A stretch of 64,000 nt of DNA, taken from positions 76,791,999-76,855,998 of the forward strand of contig NC_086382.1 of the NCBI RefSeq assembly GCF_036588685.1. Reading direction: 5' to 3'. Positions 51,801-59,423 of this stretch are shown here, piece by piece. Source of the DNA: Mytilus trossulus (Eukaryota > Mollusca > Bivalvia > Mytilida > Mytilidae). A model generated the notes under the pieces. That model ran no database searches. It was not told the origin of the DNA and saw only the letters and a program-made list of their open reading frames with translations. A program made the translations under genes and the position numbers. Within the stretch, counting starts at the first letter, position 1. Each line of letters begins with the position of its first letter.

Positions 51801-53974
51801 ATTAATTCCAACTTGAGATCTTACTAATATTTACCATAAGTGTAATCCCTGGAACTCGGTGTAATGGGACTTTCTATTAATTCTTACTTGTGATCTTACT
51901 AATATTTACCATAAGTGTAATCCCTAGGACTTGGTGTAATGGGACTTTCTATTAATTCTAACTTGAGATCCTACTAATATTTACCGTAAGTGTAATCCCT
52001 AGGACTTGGTGTAATAGGACTTTCTATTAATTCCAACTTGAGATCTTACTAATATTTACCATAAGTGTAATCCCTGGAACTCGGTGTAATGGGACTTTCT
52101 ATTAATTCTTACTTGTGATCTTACTAATATTTACCATAAGTGTAATCCCTAGGACTTGGTGTAATGGGACTTTCTATTAATTCTAACTTGAGATCCTACT
52201 AATATTTACCGTAAGTGTAATCCCTAGGACTTGGTGTAATGGGACTTTCTATTAATTCTAACTTGAGATCTTACTAATATTTACCATAAGTGTAATCCCT
52301 GGGACTTGGTGTAATAGGACTTTCTATTAATTCCAACTTGAGATCCTCACTGATGTTCTGTTGCTGTAGAATCTCTCTTGTCATATAATCTTTACAACTT
52401 CTATAATCAAAATAATCCACCCCTGACGACATCATGTGACTCTGATCTGTCTCTGATGCTGTGGTTCTACTGAAGATACCAGTATCTACTGATTCATGTA
52501 TGGGTGATTGGGGGAGGCAAGTGGCAAAGGCTGGTGGAGATTGAGATTTCAGTTCGTCTCGTGTTTTACAGTATTTTTTCTGTACATGTTTGAGAGAGTC
52601 TGATGTGTCAGAAGATGATCCACTAGAACTGTTCCGACATTCATTTAACAATACATCAAAGTTTGGTATTTGTATGGATGAATTACTATCCTCACTAGAT
52701 GAGATATGAATGGATGGTTGACTTTGTTTGTTTTGATTGGTTGACTGAACTGATGAACTGCTGCCTGAATGGCTATCTTTAGATCCACCATTAATTGGAG
52801 GTGTGTCTATCGTTAATGATGATTGACTTATTGCACTTAAGTTTGGTATTAAATCGTATTGTTTGTGTTTGTTTCCACTTTTTACAGTTATTTTTTCACT
52901 GTCAGATTCATTACTACTTGGACTCAACAACCCAACCAAATTGTCTTCTTTACAAGGATTACAACTACCATCAATCTGATCTGATATCTGATGGTCTAAA
53001 CTGGTTCCCTGTTCATCAAAACTTTTCCTTGTTTTATCACTGTTTGCTCCTTGATGTTCAGTATTGCTTTCCTCATGTTCTAAACCATCCTGATTAAAAC
53101 TGCCCCCATCAAAAACCGATCCCTGACTGAGCTGAGATTGAACAGAGCTAGCCTTGTCACTATCTCCTGTACCGTAGCCACTGGATCGGAACTCACGTCT
53201 CTTTCTATCTGCATCACAGGAGCTGTCGTCATCATCAGTTTTACTTTCAATAGAATTGTCTTCATCTTTTTTCTCATTTAAACTGAAGCTGACAGACCGT
53301 GACAGTTTAGGATTTTTTTGGCTATTCTGTCGTAAGATTGATATTTGTTCTTTGGTGGTGGCAATTGATTGCACTGGTTCGTTAGAACTAGCTGTACTTG
53401 ACTTGTTGGAAGATGAACTGACAACATCGGGTGAATTGTCTGACAAGTTCTGTCTACGACTTTTGAAACTGTCCGTTTCATTTTCTAATCCTTTAGGAAC
53501 AATATCAGGTAAACTAAGTGATCTTCTAATTCCTGTGTCTTCTAAGTTGTCAGATTCCCGTGATCTGTGATAAATCTCACGTCTGAGTTGAGCACTAGAG
53601 TTACTGTCGTCACTACTTTCTTGACTGTCAAAATGAGGGACCACTTGATCAGAATTCCTCATGAATACATCATCATTTCCAGGCGCTATCACATGATCTT
53701 CATTTGTCTGAGTGAAGACTTCATCAACCTGATCAATTGATTTCCTTACAACCTTTTCATTGGTTGGCTGAAAGACTTCATCCAGAACCTGTTCATTGGT
53801 TGGCTGAAAGACCTCATCAAGAACTTGTTCATTGGTTAAGACCTCATCAGTAGATTTGCCTTTGTCCTGATCATCTGAATCATCCTCTCCACTTCCAAAC
53901 AAATCTTCATCAGCCACCGATATCTGAGCTGCCAGTAATGCTGGACAATTGACAACATTCAATTTTTGTGCCAT
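30738..53974 (-). CDS. Serine-rich pseudokinase-like gene, copy B (gene-level entry; ten exons, 3' end not found)
   Basis: Coding exons: 52285-53974, 45868-45953, 41925-42088, 40978-41095, 37697-37804, 37078-37225, 36196-36330, 32764-32900, 31832-31972 and 30738-30827. Together they give 2817 nt (939 codons) without a stop, with intron phases 1,0,2,0,0,1,1,0,0. Residues 1-563 are acidic and Ser-rich. About 590-690 is an unassigned Cys-containing region, and about 700-939 is a protein-kinase fold: glycine loop ~703-711, beta-3 Lys ~721, catalytic loop YLYWTTSN ~812-819 in place of HRDLKPSN, NLS ~834-836 in place of DFG, PPE ~860-862, and alpha-F Asp ~877. Loss of the catalytic Asp and of DFG suggests an inactive scaffold or allosteric partner; this is inference. 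I do not recognise the family. Four exons are followed by copies of their own end and splice donor somewhere in this locus pair. Confidence 0.8.
31200..31345. repeat. Dispersed repeat family 1, copy B
   Basis: Counterpart of 4313-4445, non-coding. Just downstream, 31455-31505 carries a small duplication of 'gcattacatacaatgtatga' not found in copy A. Confidence 0.6.
31720..31820 (-). repeat. Degenerate partial duplicate of exon 9, copy B
   Basis: Following the exon 9 donor, the minus strand reads NCWGLDVQKK and then CMTLEMLIEKQFWY, a decayed copy of exon 9's DCWGLGCMTLEMLIGKQMWY. In copy B it stays in frame with exon 9, so an unspliced read-through would add a second, altered alpha-F segment. 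It is shared with copy A and therefore older than the duplication. Confidence 0.7.
31832..31972 (-). CDS. Pseudokinase gene copy B, exon 9 (alpha-F)
   Basis: This is a 141-nt exon with acceptor TTTATAG|ATAATG and donor AAAAG|GTATGT, phase 0 on both sides. It encodes GVTDCWGLGCMTLEML, with the conserved alpha-F Asp. The donor differs from copy A (GTAAGT) but is still canonical. Confidence 0.8.
32300..32640 (+). mobile_element. tRNA-derived SINE, copy B
   Basis: Counterpart of 5366-5690 with box A-like GTGGTGTAGTGG and box B-like GGGTTTATCCCC. Copy B lacks the short 'catgg' insertion seen after box A in copy A. The plus-strand open frame over it is accidental. Confidence 0.7.
32764..32900 (-). 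CDS. Pseudokinase gene copy B, exon 8 (activation segment)
   Basis: This is a 137-nt exon with acceptor ATTTCAG|CTTCC and donor CCAGAG|GTTTGT, phase 1 in and phase 0 out. It carries the retained catalytic-loop Asn, the degenerate DFG (NLS) and PPE. There is no tandem copy of its 3' end here, unlike copy A. Confidence 0.85.
33205..33444 (-). repeat. Exon 7-derived array, copy B, distal part
   Basis: Partial units with the 115-bp period continue the array interrupted by the transposon at 33445-36125. Each keeps the 'aacttactagtcca' donor block (ACTA|GTAAGT on the minus strand). One unit has an extra 'tgtttttaaaag' near 33253. Confidence 0.85.
33445..36125. mobile_element. 2681-bp non-autonomous DNA transposon, TA target, copy B only
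   Basis: It lies between TA dinucleotides at 33443-33444 and 36126-36127. Copy A shows the empty site CATGTAGATAA. The ends are CAGTACAGTTCAA and TTGAACAGTACTG, and weaker inverted similarity continues about 200 bp inward (GTAATTGGATTACC against GGTAATCCAATTA). There is no transposase and no open frame above 83 codons, so it is probably moved in trans. The TA duplication and CAGT ends fit the Tc1/mariner superfamily, with moderate confidence. It sits inside the exon 7-derived array. Confidence 0.85.
36128..36195 (-). repeat. Exon 7-derived array, copy B, proximal part
   Basis: This is the remainder of the array unit adjoining the true exon 7 end, on the far side of the transposon. It includes the 8-nt-short variant ('agaaggtactataacagtca'). 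Confidence 0.8.
36196..36330 (-). CDS. Pseudokinase gene copy B, exon 7 (hinge to catalytic loop)
   Basis: This is a 135-nt exon with acceptor TATTACAG|GAGGA and donor ACTA|GTAAGT, phase 1 on both sides. It encodes GTLEDLLQSRMLLNP, an alpha-E helix (VQEYLLQILDAVIYLHDK) and CGIIYLYWT. The catalytic loop begun here and finished by exon 8 has YLYWTTSN where active kinases have HRDLKPSN. The last 85 nt plus donor are what the adjacent array repeats. Confidence 0.85.
36984..37012 (-). repeat. Short degenerate echo of the exon 6 end, copy B
   Basis: Same structure as 7820-7850: TCTAAAGAATGTGGT downstream of the exon 6 donor. Confidence 0.5.
37078..37225 (-). CDS. Pseudokinase gene copy B, exon 6 (N-lobe)
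   Basis: This is a 148-nt exon with acceptor TTTTGCAG|GTAAAA and donor TTTAGAG|GTAGGC, phase 0 in and phase 1 out. It encodes FQNYDFDIDNTVYKKLFN, then QHKHIVDHIWAAVYNDIEE and IHICTTFFRG. It differs from copy A by Ile for Met in the middle. The plus-strand open frame over the same bases is a shadow. Confidence 0.82.
37324..37528. mobile_element. Inverted-repeat element, copy B counterpart of 8158-8357
   Basis: Ends 'gaggggggataggac' and 'tcctatccccccta'. It is slightly longer than in copy A because of a T run near 37415. Confidence 0.55.
37697..37804 (-). CDS. Pseudokinase gene copy B, exon 5 (glycine loop, beta-3)
   Basis: This is a 108-nt exon with acceptor TTTTTCAG|TTAGAT and donor AAAAAG|GTAATT, phase 0 on both sides. 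It encodes LDEHYRRDHAKYGETM, then TTFGDFGNVYM and LTVIKK. The first Gly of the glycine loop is replaced by Thr or Phe, while the later FGxV and the beta-3 Lys are kept. Confidence 0.85.
37880..38060 (+). mobile_element. tRNA-derived SINE, copy B
   Basis: The head 'gcctcagtagctaagtggtc' resembles a tRNA 5' half with box A, and 'gtgagtcgaaatccc' fits box B. The body differs from the copy A counterpart at 8720-8890. Confidence 0.6.
38845..38935. repeat. Dispersed repeat family 3, copy B
   Basis: Counterpart of 9968-10080, non-coding. Confidence 0.6.
38990..40273. mobile_element. 1284-bp inverted-repeat transposon with 6-bp target duplication, copy B only
   Basis: A perfect 16-bp terminal inverted repeat CATACCTGCCAACTTT is flanked by CATAAG on both sides (38984-38989 and 40274-40279). 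Copy A keeps the empty site TACATAAGTTTC near 10110. There is no transposase frame; the best open frames are 91 codons and unconvincing. Inside it are a poly-G run near 39647 and a SINE-like 'ttggttgctttacgccacat' near 39729. The superfamily is not assigned. Confidence 0.85.
40978..41095 (-). CDS. Pseudokinase gene copy B, exon 4
   Basis: This is a 118-nt exon with acceptor CTTTGAAG|GTTTTC and donor CTACAAG|GTAAGA, phase 2 in and phase 0 out. Its coding potential matches copy A (FSDQPRGEFVYRALKRYY), with few differences. Confidence 0.8.
41137..41350. repeat. 33-bp tandem array, copy B (about 6 units)
   Basis: Counterpart of 10977-11152 with one more unit. Confidence 0.85.
41925..42088 (-). 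CDS. Pseudokinase gene copy B, exon 3 (Cys-rich)
   Basis: This is a 164-nt exon with acceptor CTTTTCAG|GTAAGA and donor GCCGA|GTAAGTA, phase 0 in and phase 2 out. It encodes REGFIGLNHTLDGQWPYGCC and the rest of a six-Cys stretch. One residue differs from copy A (Tyr for His near DLC). Confidence 0.82.
42789..43370. other. Upstream region of B-box gene copy B, no further gene seen
   Basis: This AT-rich stretch is shared with copy A 15205-15793. It should hold the promoter of the B-box gene, but I see no convincing TATA box or other site. Confidence 0.4.
43371..44441 (+). pseudogene. B-box / beta-propeller gene copy B, C-terminal frameshift
   Basis: This is the counterpart of 15794-16918, starting at ATG 43371. 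The B-box (C14, C17, C27, C30, C35, C38, H43, H52) and most propeller blades are intact. Near 44347 two bases are missing (CCAGACAT against CCAAAGACAT in A), which shifts the frame and replaces the last ~45 residues with about 28 unrelated ones, ending at 44441. The original stop context is still visible at about 44491. The last propeller blade is therefore lost. The gene may be a young pseudogene or may code for an altered protein; expression is unknown. Confidence 0.78.
45382..45526. repeat. 48-bp tandem repeat, three units
   Basis: Same unit as 17728-17823 with one extra copy. Confidence 0.85.
45868..45953 (-). CDS. Pseudokinase gene copy B, exon 2
   Basis: This 86-nt exon has the same splice sites and phase as copy A 18148-18233 (acceptor CTTTTTCAG|TGATAC, donor TTAAAG|GTAACT). 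It encodes the link between the Ser-rich region and exon 3, including SSRCRDVHCSFKFCLK. Confidence 0.8.
46366..46456 (-). repeat. Detached fragment of the exon 1-derived array, copy B
   Basis: About one unit (gggacttggtgttataagac to taatatctgggacatggtgt) lies on the left of the 3.7-kb insertion. The rest of the array lies on the right from about 50205. Confidence 0.8.
47376..47516. mobile_element. Small MITE with GTGGCGGATCCAG ends
   Basis: The left 'agtggcggatccag' and right 'ctggatccgccta' are inverted repeats around a GGGGG-rich core. GGCGGATCC-ended MITEs are widespread in animals (from memory). Confidence 0.65.
48587..49669. mobile_element. 1.08-kb element with ~100-bp inverted repeats built of AGCGACAAGAAG units
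   Basis: The ends GGTCTCACTAATTAG and CTAATTAGTGAGACC are perfect inverses. Similarity continues about 100 bp inward through short direct repeats (AGCGACAAAAAGCGTCAAGA, ATTTAGCGACAAGAA). Flanking ACGCA (48582-48586 and 49670-49674) is a probable 5-bp target duplication, with three unpaired G at the left end. There is no protein; the 83-codon frame inside is not convincing. Confidence 0.75.
50205..52284 (-). repeat. Exon 1-derived donor minisatellite, copy B (about 27 units)
   Basis: The 75-bp unit is the same as in copy A, with sub-variants ('cttcaggtcttacttatatt' units, 'ttcttacttgtgatcttact' units) that form higher-order patterns. On the minus strand each unit ends in TATG|GTAAAT or close variants, downstream of the true donor at 52285. 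Full units contain TAG after the donor, so an unspliced read-through stops at once. Confidence 0.92.
52285..53974 (-). CDS. Pseudokinase gene copy B, coding exon 1 (Ser-rich N-terminal region)
   Basis: This exon has 1690 coding nt (563 codons plus 1 nt), ending at donor TTATG|GTAAAT. The start ATG at 53974 has a good context (GAGAAATGG) and is the first ATG after an in-frame stop. The exon probably begins at 54051 after acceptor TATTTGCAG, so a non-coding exon lies further upstream. The protein is acidic and rich in Ser, Asn, Asp and Gln, with no signal peptide or membrane segment. Residues ~46-70 hold a tandem TNEQVLDEVFQP repeat. Ser-Pro sites and SS/SD runs suggest heavy phosphorylation and disorder (inference). 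Without splicing it would end four codons later, which explains the free-standing 566-codon frame. Confidence 0.85.
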
Positions 53975-54050
53975 TTCTCTATGTCCAAGGTAACCACATG
54001 TTATTTACTACATCATGAGACCAGTAATACAGCCTCTACATTGTTATCAA

Positions 54051-54056
54051 TCTGCA
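54051..54056 (-). other. Predicted 3' splice site upstream of the start codon
   Basis: On the minus strand ATTTATTTGCAG|ATTGATAAC is a good acceptor 77 nt before the ATG. The first exon and promoter were not found; the repeats to the right may separate them. Confidence 0.5.
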
Positions 54057-54129
54057 AATAAATATTAAAAGTAATTACAGTGGAAAATATTTTCTAAAAA
54101 TCTACAAAAGTTTATGAAAAATGTTAAAA

Positions 54130-54672
54130 AATGACTATAAAGGGCAATAACTCCTAAATGGGTCAACTGACCATATCAGTCGTGTTGCCTTATTTGTAAA
54201 TCTTAATTTGCTGAACATTATTGCTGTTTACAGTTTATCTCTATCTATAATAATATTCAAGATAATAACCAAAAACAGCAAAATTTCTCAAAAATTACCA
54301 ATTCAGGGGCAGCAACCCAACAACAGGTGGTCAGATTCATCTGAAAATTTCAGGGCAGATAGATTTCAACCTGATTTACAGTTTAACCCATGTCAGATTT
54401 ACTCTAAATGCGTTGGTTTTTGAGTAAAAAGCCAAAAACTGCATTGTACCCCTATGTTCCATTTTTAGCCATGGCGGCCATCTTGGTTAGTTGGCTGGGT
54501 CATGCCACCCATTTTTTAAACAAGATACCCCAATGATGATTGTAGCCAAGTTTGGTTTAATTTGGCCCAGTAGTTTCAGAGGAGAAGATTTTTGTAAAAG
54601 TTGACAACGATGACGGACACTGGACGCCAAGTGATGAGAAAAGCTCACTTGGCCTTTTAGGCCAGGTGAGCT
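54130..54672. repeat. Bivalve dispersed repeat, first of two tandem copies
   Basis: The element runs from 'ctataaagggcaataactcc' to 'ggccttttaggccaggtgag'. The 3' end holds a hairpin-like GCTCACTTGGCC...GGCCAGGTGAGC. A second copy follows at 54890-55440. I recognise it as a common bivalve repeat, from memory only. Confidence 0.75.
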
Positions 54673-54889
54673 AAATTAGAGGCTCTAAAGAGCCTCTGTC
54701 GCTCACCTTGGTCTATGTCAATATTCAACAATGGACGGAAATGGATTCATGACAAGCTTGTGTTTTGGTGATGGTGATGTGTTTGTACATCTTACTTTAC
54801 TGAACATTCTTGCTGCTTACAATTATTTCTATCTATAATGAACTTGGACCAGTAGTTTCAGTGTAAATGTTAGTAGAAATTTACAAATT

Positions 54890-55440
54890 TTATGAAAATT
54901 GTTATAAATTGGCTATAAAGGACAATAACTCCTTGGGGGGTCAATTGACCATTTTGGTCATGTTGACTTATTTTTAGGTCTTAATTTGCTGTACATTATT
55001 GCTGTTTACAGTGTATCTCCATCTTTAATAATATTCATTGATATAACAGCAAAATTTCCTTAAAATAACCAATTCAGGGGCAGAAACCTATCAAAAGGTT
55101 GTCCGTTCCATTTGAAAATTTCAGGGCAGATAGATTTCGACCTGATTAACAATTTCACCCCAGTCAGCTTTGCTTTAAATGCTTTGGTTTTTGAATTATA
55201 AGCCAAAAACTGCATTTTACCCCTATGTTCTATTTTTAGCTGTGGCAGCCATCTTGGTTGATTGGCCGGGTCATGCCACACATTTTTTAAACTAGATACC
55301 CCAATGATGATTGTAGCCAAGTTTGGTTTAATTTAGCCCAGTATTTTCAGAGGAGAAGATTTTTGTAAAAAGTTAACGACGACGCTGGACGCCAAGTGAT
55401 GAGAAAAGCTCACTTGGCCTTTTAGGCCAGGTGAGCTAAA
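54890..55440. repeat. Bivalve dispersed repeat, second tandem copy
   Basis: About 85-90% similar by eye to 54130-54672, same orientation, including 'cgccaagtgatgagaaaagc'. The minus-strand open frame (86 codons) is an artefact. Confidence 0.75.
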
Positions 55441-55469
55441 AAATGGTTAAAAATTGACTATACAGGGCA

Positions 55470-55700
55470 ATATCTCCTAAAGATACCAGAGGGAGAGTCA
55501 AACTCAAAGATAGAAATAAACTGACAAGCCATGGCTAAATATAAAACGACAAACAGACAAATAATAGTACAGAAGACACAACATAGAAAAAGAAAGACTA
55601 AGCAACACCAACCCCACCAAAAACTTGGGGTGATCTCAGCCTCAGGTGCTCTGGAAGGGTAAGCAGATCCTGCTCTGCATGTGGCATCTGTCATGTTGCC
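55470..55700. repeat. Dispersed repeat family 2, opposite orientation
   Basis: 'ataaactgacaagccatggc' through 'tgctctggaagggtaagcag' resembles the complement of 6140-6340. It is non-coding. Confidence 0.5.
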
Positions 55701-55918
55701 AGTTGTTTATGTTAATAAAAATCTGGTAAATAGTTTAATTTGGTAGGTCAAATTCCTAGGGGGAATGGTATAGTTACCACATAAGGAACATATCCGATAT
55801 CATCTGTGAAAAATATTCCTTAATGGTCCACCAACTTGTGGTGGCGTCCATAATGTTCTGTCTTTCATGTCCTTAATAAGACTTAAATTATATAAATTGG
55901 GTAGGTTATACATTATAA

Positions 55919-56697
55919 CAGTCAGGGGACTTACTGAAATAAGTGATTTTTTAATCACTTATTTGAGTAGCAAATTCAAGGTTGTATATCACAAATTGGG
56001 ATTTTGTAGTTTTTTCAAAATTTTAAACACATAGGTTTAGATAATATCTTTTAATTAGTAAAATTTAAAAAATATGTACTTTTTGCTTCTTTTAAGTAGC
56101 AAGGTTCAAGCCTTTGATGCCATCATTTAGCTGAAAATTCCATTTTAGTTGAAAAAATGCTATAATAATGGCTTTACATAATGAGCTGATACTTTCTTAA
56201 AAGATTTTTCAAAGCAGTAGGAGTATATTTCCTGTGAAGTTCAAGGTTTCATCTTTCAGATTATGTAATAAAATTCTACCGTTCGTTCGCGATAAAATTT
56301 CACTGTTCGGGGGTGTTGAAATTAGTTTGGGTTATTAACAGTATGATACTTTAAGAAGTGATTTTTGGGAAGGAAATTGAGGTCTGATACGTAAACAAGT
56401 GATTTTTATGTCATTATCCTAGATTCAGTACAAGGTCATCACCTGAAATGACCTGGCCATCCTAGACAACACAGATGTTGGTTCTGATAAGTTTAGAAAC
56501 ATAATTAGTCCCTGGATCATTAGTATTCTATATTTAAAGCTACATTAAAATTAAATCACGTCTTCTAGTGATTTATTTGTACTACTTAAACAGGTGATTA
56601 TTAAAGAAAGACAACTCTAACGTCCAACCTTTATGGAAATAACGTTACTTGAATCAGTGATTTAGAAAATCACTTGTTTAAGTAAGTCCCCTGACTG
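55919..56697. mobile_element. 779-bp inverted-repeat element with TATAA target duplication
   Basis: CAGTCAGGGGACTTACT is found at both ends as an inverted repeat of about 17 bp, with weaker pairing beyond (AAGTGATTTT). It is flanked by TATAA at 55914-55918 and 56698-56702. The sub-motif AAGTGATTTT recurs inside. There is no open frame of note, so it is non-autonomous. Confidence 0.8.
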
Positions 56698-56702
56698 TAT
56701 AA

Positions 56703-58496
56703 TATTATGTTTTCTTATTTCTTACACCATGTACACGGACTATGAGTGGAATTCTTCTTGACTCATATTGAAGTTTGCTTTACTAAATATGTCTGAACTG
56801 TATCAGATTTTTTCAGAGCCGGATTAAAGGGGTCTCATTCGGGGTGTTTGATCCTGGATCCCGCTTATTGTTTTCTGAGAATCCCATATATATCCTACTT
56901 CTCCTTGCCATAATAACGCATGTAAGTTCCTCTGTACCGCCAGACTTTCCTGTTTTCACGCTTAATTGTTCAACTTTCACTTATCATGCTTAATTGTTCA
57001 ACTTTTACTTATTCAACTTTCACTTATCATGCTTAAAAAATCAGCAAATCCTGTGTCACACTTAGACCCCAATGAGACCCACATAAGGGTGCTCAGGGAA
57101 CCGTGCTCAGGACCCCCCCCCCCCCCCCCCCCCAACCCCAACCCCTTTTTTATGGAGTTTTATTTAAGGCTAGTCCAGTTTTTTTTACCTCTACCATTAT
57201 AAATTGAAATAGTTTGATAGCCCATGAATGGGGCTGCCTTTCCAAGTCTCCTCTTAGGCTCTTAAGTTTTAATAACGAAAAAAGTCCAAAGATGTATAGA
57301 TAATGAAATGTATAAAAGGAAGGGAGAAAGCTGAACAGCATGACACTATTAAGTAACAACCCTAAAATGCCGAAAATACATGCTATAACTTTGTATAAGA
57401 AGCGATTTAATAATATTGTTGTTGTGGGAATTCCCAACTAATTTTTAATCATATGACATCTCGTTTGTTTTTACGAAGAACAACCAATTCTACGCAACCT
57501 AATTAGTTAATGTGAACTTACCTAGCACCTTAATGTCAACCTTTTACCTGTCAGCATTTCATATGTTCATGAACCTTGAAATTCTTAGAATCCATAACGT
57601 TACCCATTCAACGGGACTGGGAAAAGAAATGGGTCACGGAGTTCAGAAAATCATCATTCGGAAATAACTAGATTTATCCTCGCTTTGCCTTTTAAAAAAG
57701 ACCAGACTACGGACTACGACAATAATAAATATTTCAGGCATAGACCTACATGTTGGTAATAAGAATGATTAAAATTGTCAGAATAAATTCTATTTGTAAT
57801 TAAATATTATAAATACCAGGGGCGGACCATAGACATTTAAAAAGGGGAAAGGTTATTTCCTTCGGATTAAATATAATATACTGCCGAGCAAAGCGAGACA
57901 AAACAAAATTTAGATGATTTTTACAAAAACAAGAGTGAAAAACATAATGAATTTTCATGAATGAAAATAATATTTGATGCATTATGAAGGCACTGTCTAC
58001 GCCCACTGGATCCAATCCATCCGCGTCACTGTATACCTTTTTGAATCATATAATTATAAATCATTTTCCTGACATCACTGGACATTCTAAATATCTCTAA
58101 AGGCTCTCCCCAAAATAAATGCCGGAAAATGAAAGAAGTGTGCTAACTCCCCATTACATTGAACAAACTCAATGACAATCTTTTCCATTAGATTAAACAA
58201 ACCCATGACATCACTTTCCTTTCCATTAGATTAAACAAACCCAAAGTGACTATCCTTTCCATTAGATTATTAAACAACCCCATGACTATCGATTCGAATA
58301 GATTAAACAAACCAACGACTACAGTCATTGGACAAAAGTGAGTTCCCAGTCAAAAAAAATCCTATCATTTCAACTAAAATCTATATTTTTCAAAAAATTA
58401 TTATAAAGTAACTATATATATATTATATATGAACGATTTTCATAATATAGATACCAAAAGATGTAGAAATGTCTGAATTTAATTGTTTATTTGTTT
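56703..58496. other. Intergenic, low-complexity sequence, no gene seen
   Basis: It contains a short repeat near 56960-57035 ('ttcaactttcacttatcatg'), a poly-C run at 57113-57133, and a degenerate repeat of about 40 bp at 58150-58320 ('tttccattagattaaacaaa'). The short open frames lack support. Confidence 0.6.
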
Positions 58497-58783
58497 TGTA
58501 GCGTTGTCGTTTTTGTATGGATTCGTGTTTGTCGATGTGTTATTTTGGTAGCGTAAATTACGTAAAATCCATACTCAAATGGCACAAAGAAAACAAACCA
58601 CAACACAAAGTTTCAAATCAAATCACTATATTATCTGTTAAATGTATATCAGTTTGACACAATAAAACAGTTGAACAATAATCCTAATTCACTAACACAA
58701 TATTACTCTCAACACTTCTAGCTAACAATCTCAATTCTAACTCTTTCTATTACTACTATTCCACTCTGATCTCTCTCGCATCC

Positions 58784-58793
58784 CCTTATATAG
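58784..58793 (-). promoter_or_regulatory. LTR TATA box
   Basis: The minus strand reads CTATATAAGG about 330 bp into the LTR, just downstream of the GC-rich repeats. That is the expected U3 promoter position. Confidence 0.6.
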
Positions 58794-58799
58794 TACAGG

Positions 58800-58978
58800 C
58801 GGTACCCCGACGGTTCCAAAAATGGGGTACCGGGCGGTTCTAAGGATACCGGGCGGTACCTCAACGGTTCTAAAGATTGGCTACCGGGCGGTACAGTTTT
58901 AAAGATGAGGTTACCGGACGGTACCCCGACGGTTCCAAAGTTAGGGTACCGGGCGGTTCTATAGATACCGGGCGGTGA
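58800..58978 (-). repeat. GC-rich direct repeats in LTR U3
   Basis: Two blocks (about 58800-58862 and 58917-58978) share 'ggtaccccgacggttccaaa' and 'ataccgggcggt'. They lie directly upstream of the TATA box, so enhancer-like repeats are a reasonable guess. Confidence 0.75.
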
Positions 58979-59123
58979 ATTTAAATGCTATGATATGAAA
59001 CCGTTCAAATAAATAAAAATACTGGGCATTGCCCTGTAGAAATGTAATTTAACCCAAACGTATTAATAAAAAGATATCTTACATAATAATAAATTATACA
59101 GTCAAACTAAAATCGCTACAATC

Positions 59124-59150
59124 CACCCCCCCCCCCCCGCACCCCCCCCC
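59124..59150 (-). other. Poly-purine tract (plus-strand primer)
   Basis: An almost pure G run on the minus strand (one TGC interruption) lies 3 bases from the LTR start. It is unusually G-only for a poly-purine tract. Confidence 0.7.
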
Positions 59151-59423
59151 GTTGAACTAGCAATTGAAATTCCCATTCCAATGTCGTATTAAACAAAAGT
59201 AGTCTACTCACTGTAGAATTACATATATATCCAAAAACACAACCAATAAGTTCAACTCAAGTCAATGTTATATATTCACTTCAACATGCATATTAACCTA
59301 GTTATGATAGCAGTTCCTAACTTCACTTTCAAATCACCAACATTAGCTGTGACGAACCATGTATTCAATGTTTTATTAAAATAATTTCCAAGACTTTCCA
59401 ATGTTTTATTTTGAAGAATTGTC

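Larger units (their letters stand above)
26455..53750. repeat. Duplicon copy B (right copy of the tandem duplication)
   Basis: This block is collinear with 1-22440. It is longer because of insertions at 29013-29304, 33445-36125, 38990-40273 and about 46457-50200, and because of the larger exon 10 array. It carries the intact reading frame of the pseudokinase gene. Similarity to copy A ends at about 53745, inside the first coding exon. Confidence 0.9.
58497..59120 (-). repeat. 3' LTR of Ty3/gypsy-type retrotransposon
   Basis: The 624-bp LTR begins TGTAGCG and ends CGCTACA, a 7-bp inverted repeat with TG...CA ends. On the minus strand it follows a poly-purine tract (59124-59150). The 5' LTR and the second target duplication lie beyond the window; the base pairs next to 58497 are TGTTT. 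It includes a TATA box and GC-rich U3 repeats. Confidence 0.85.
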
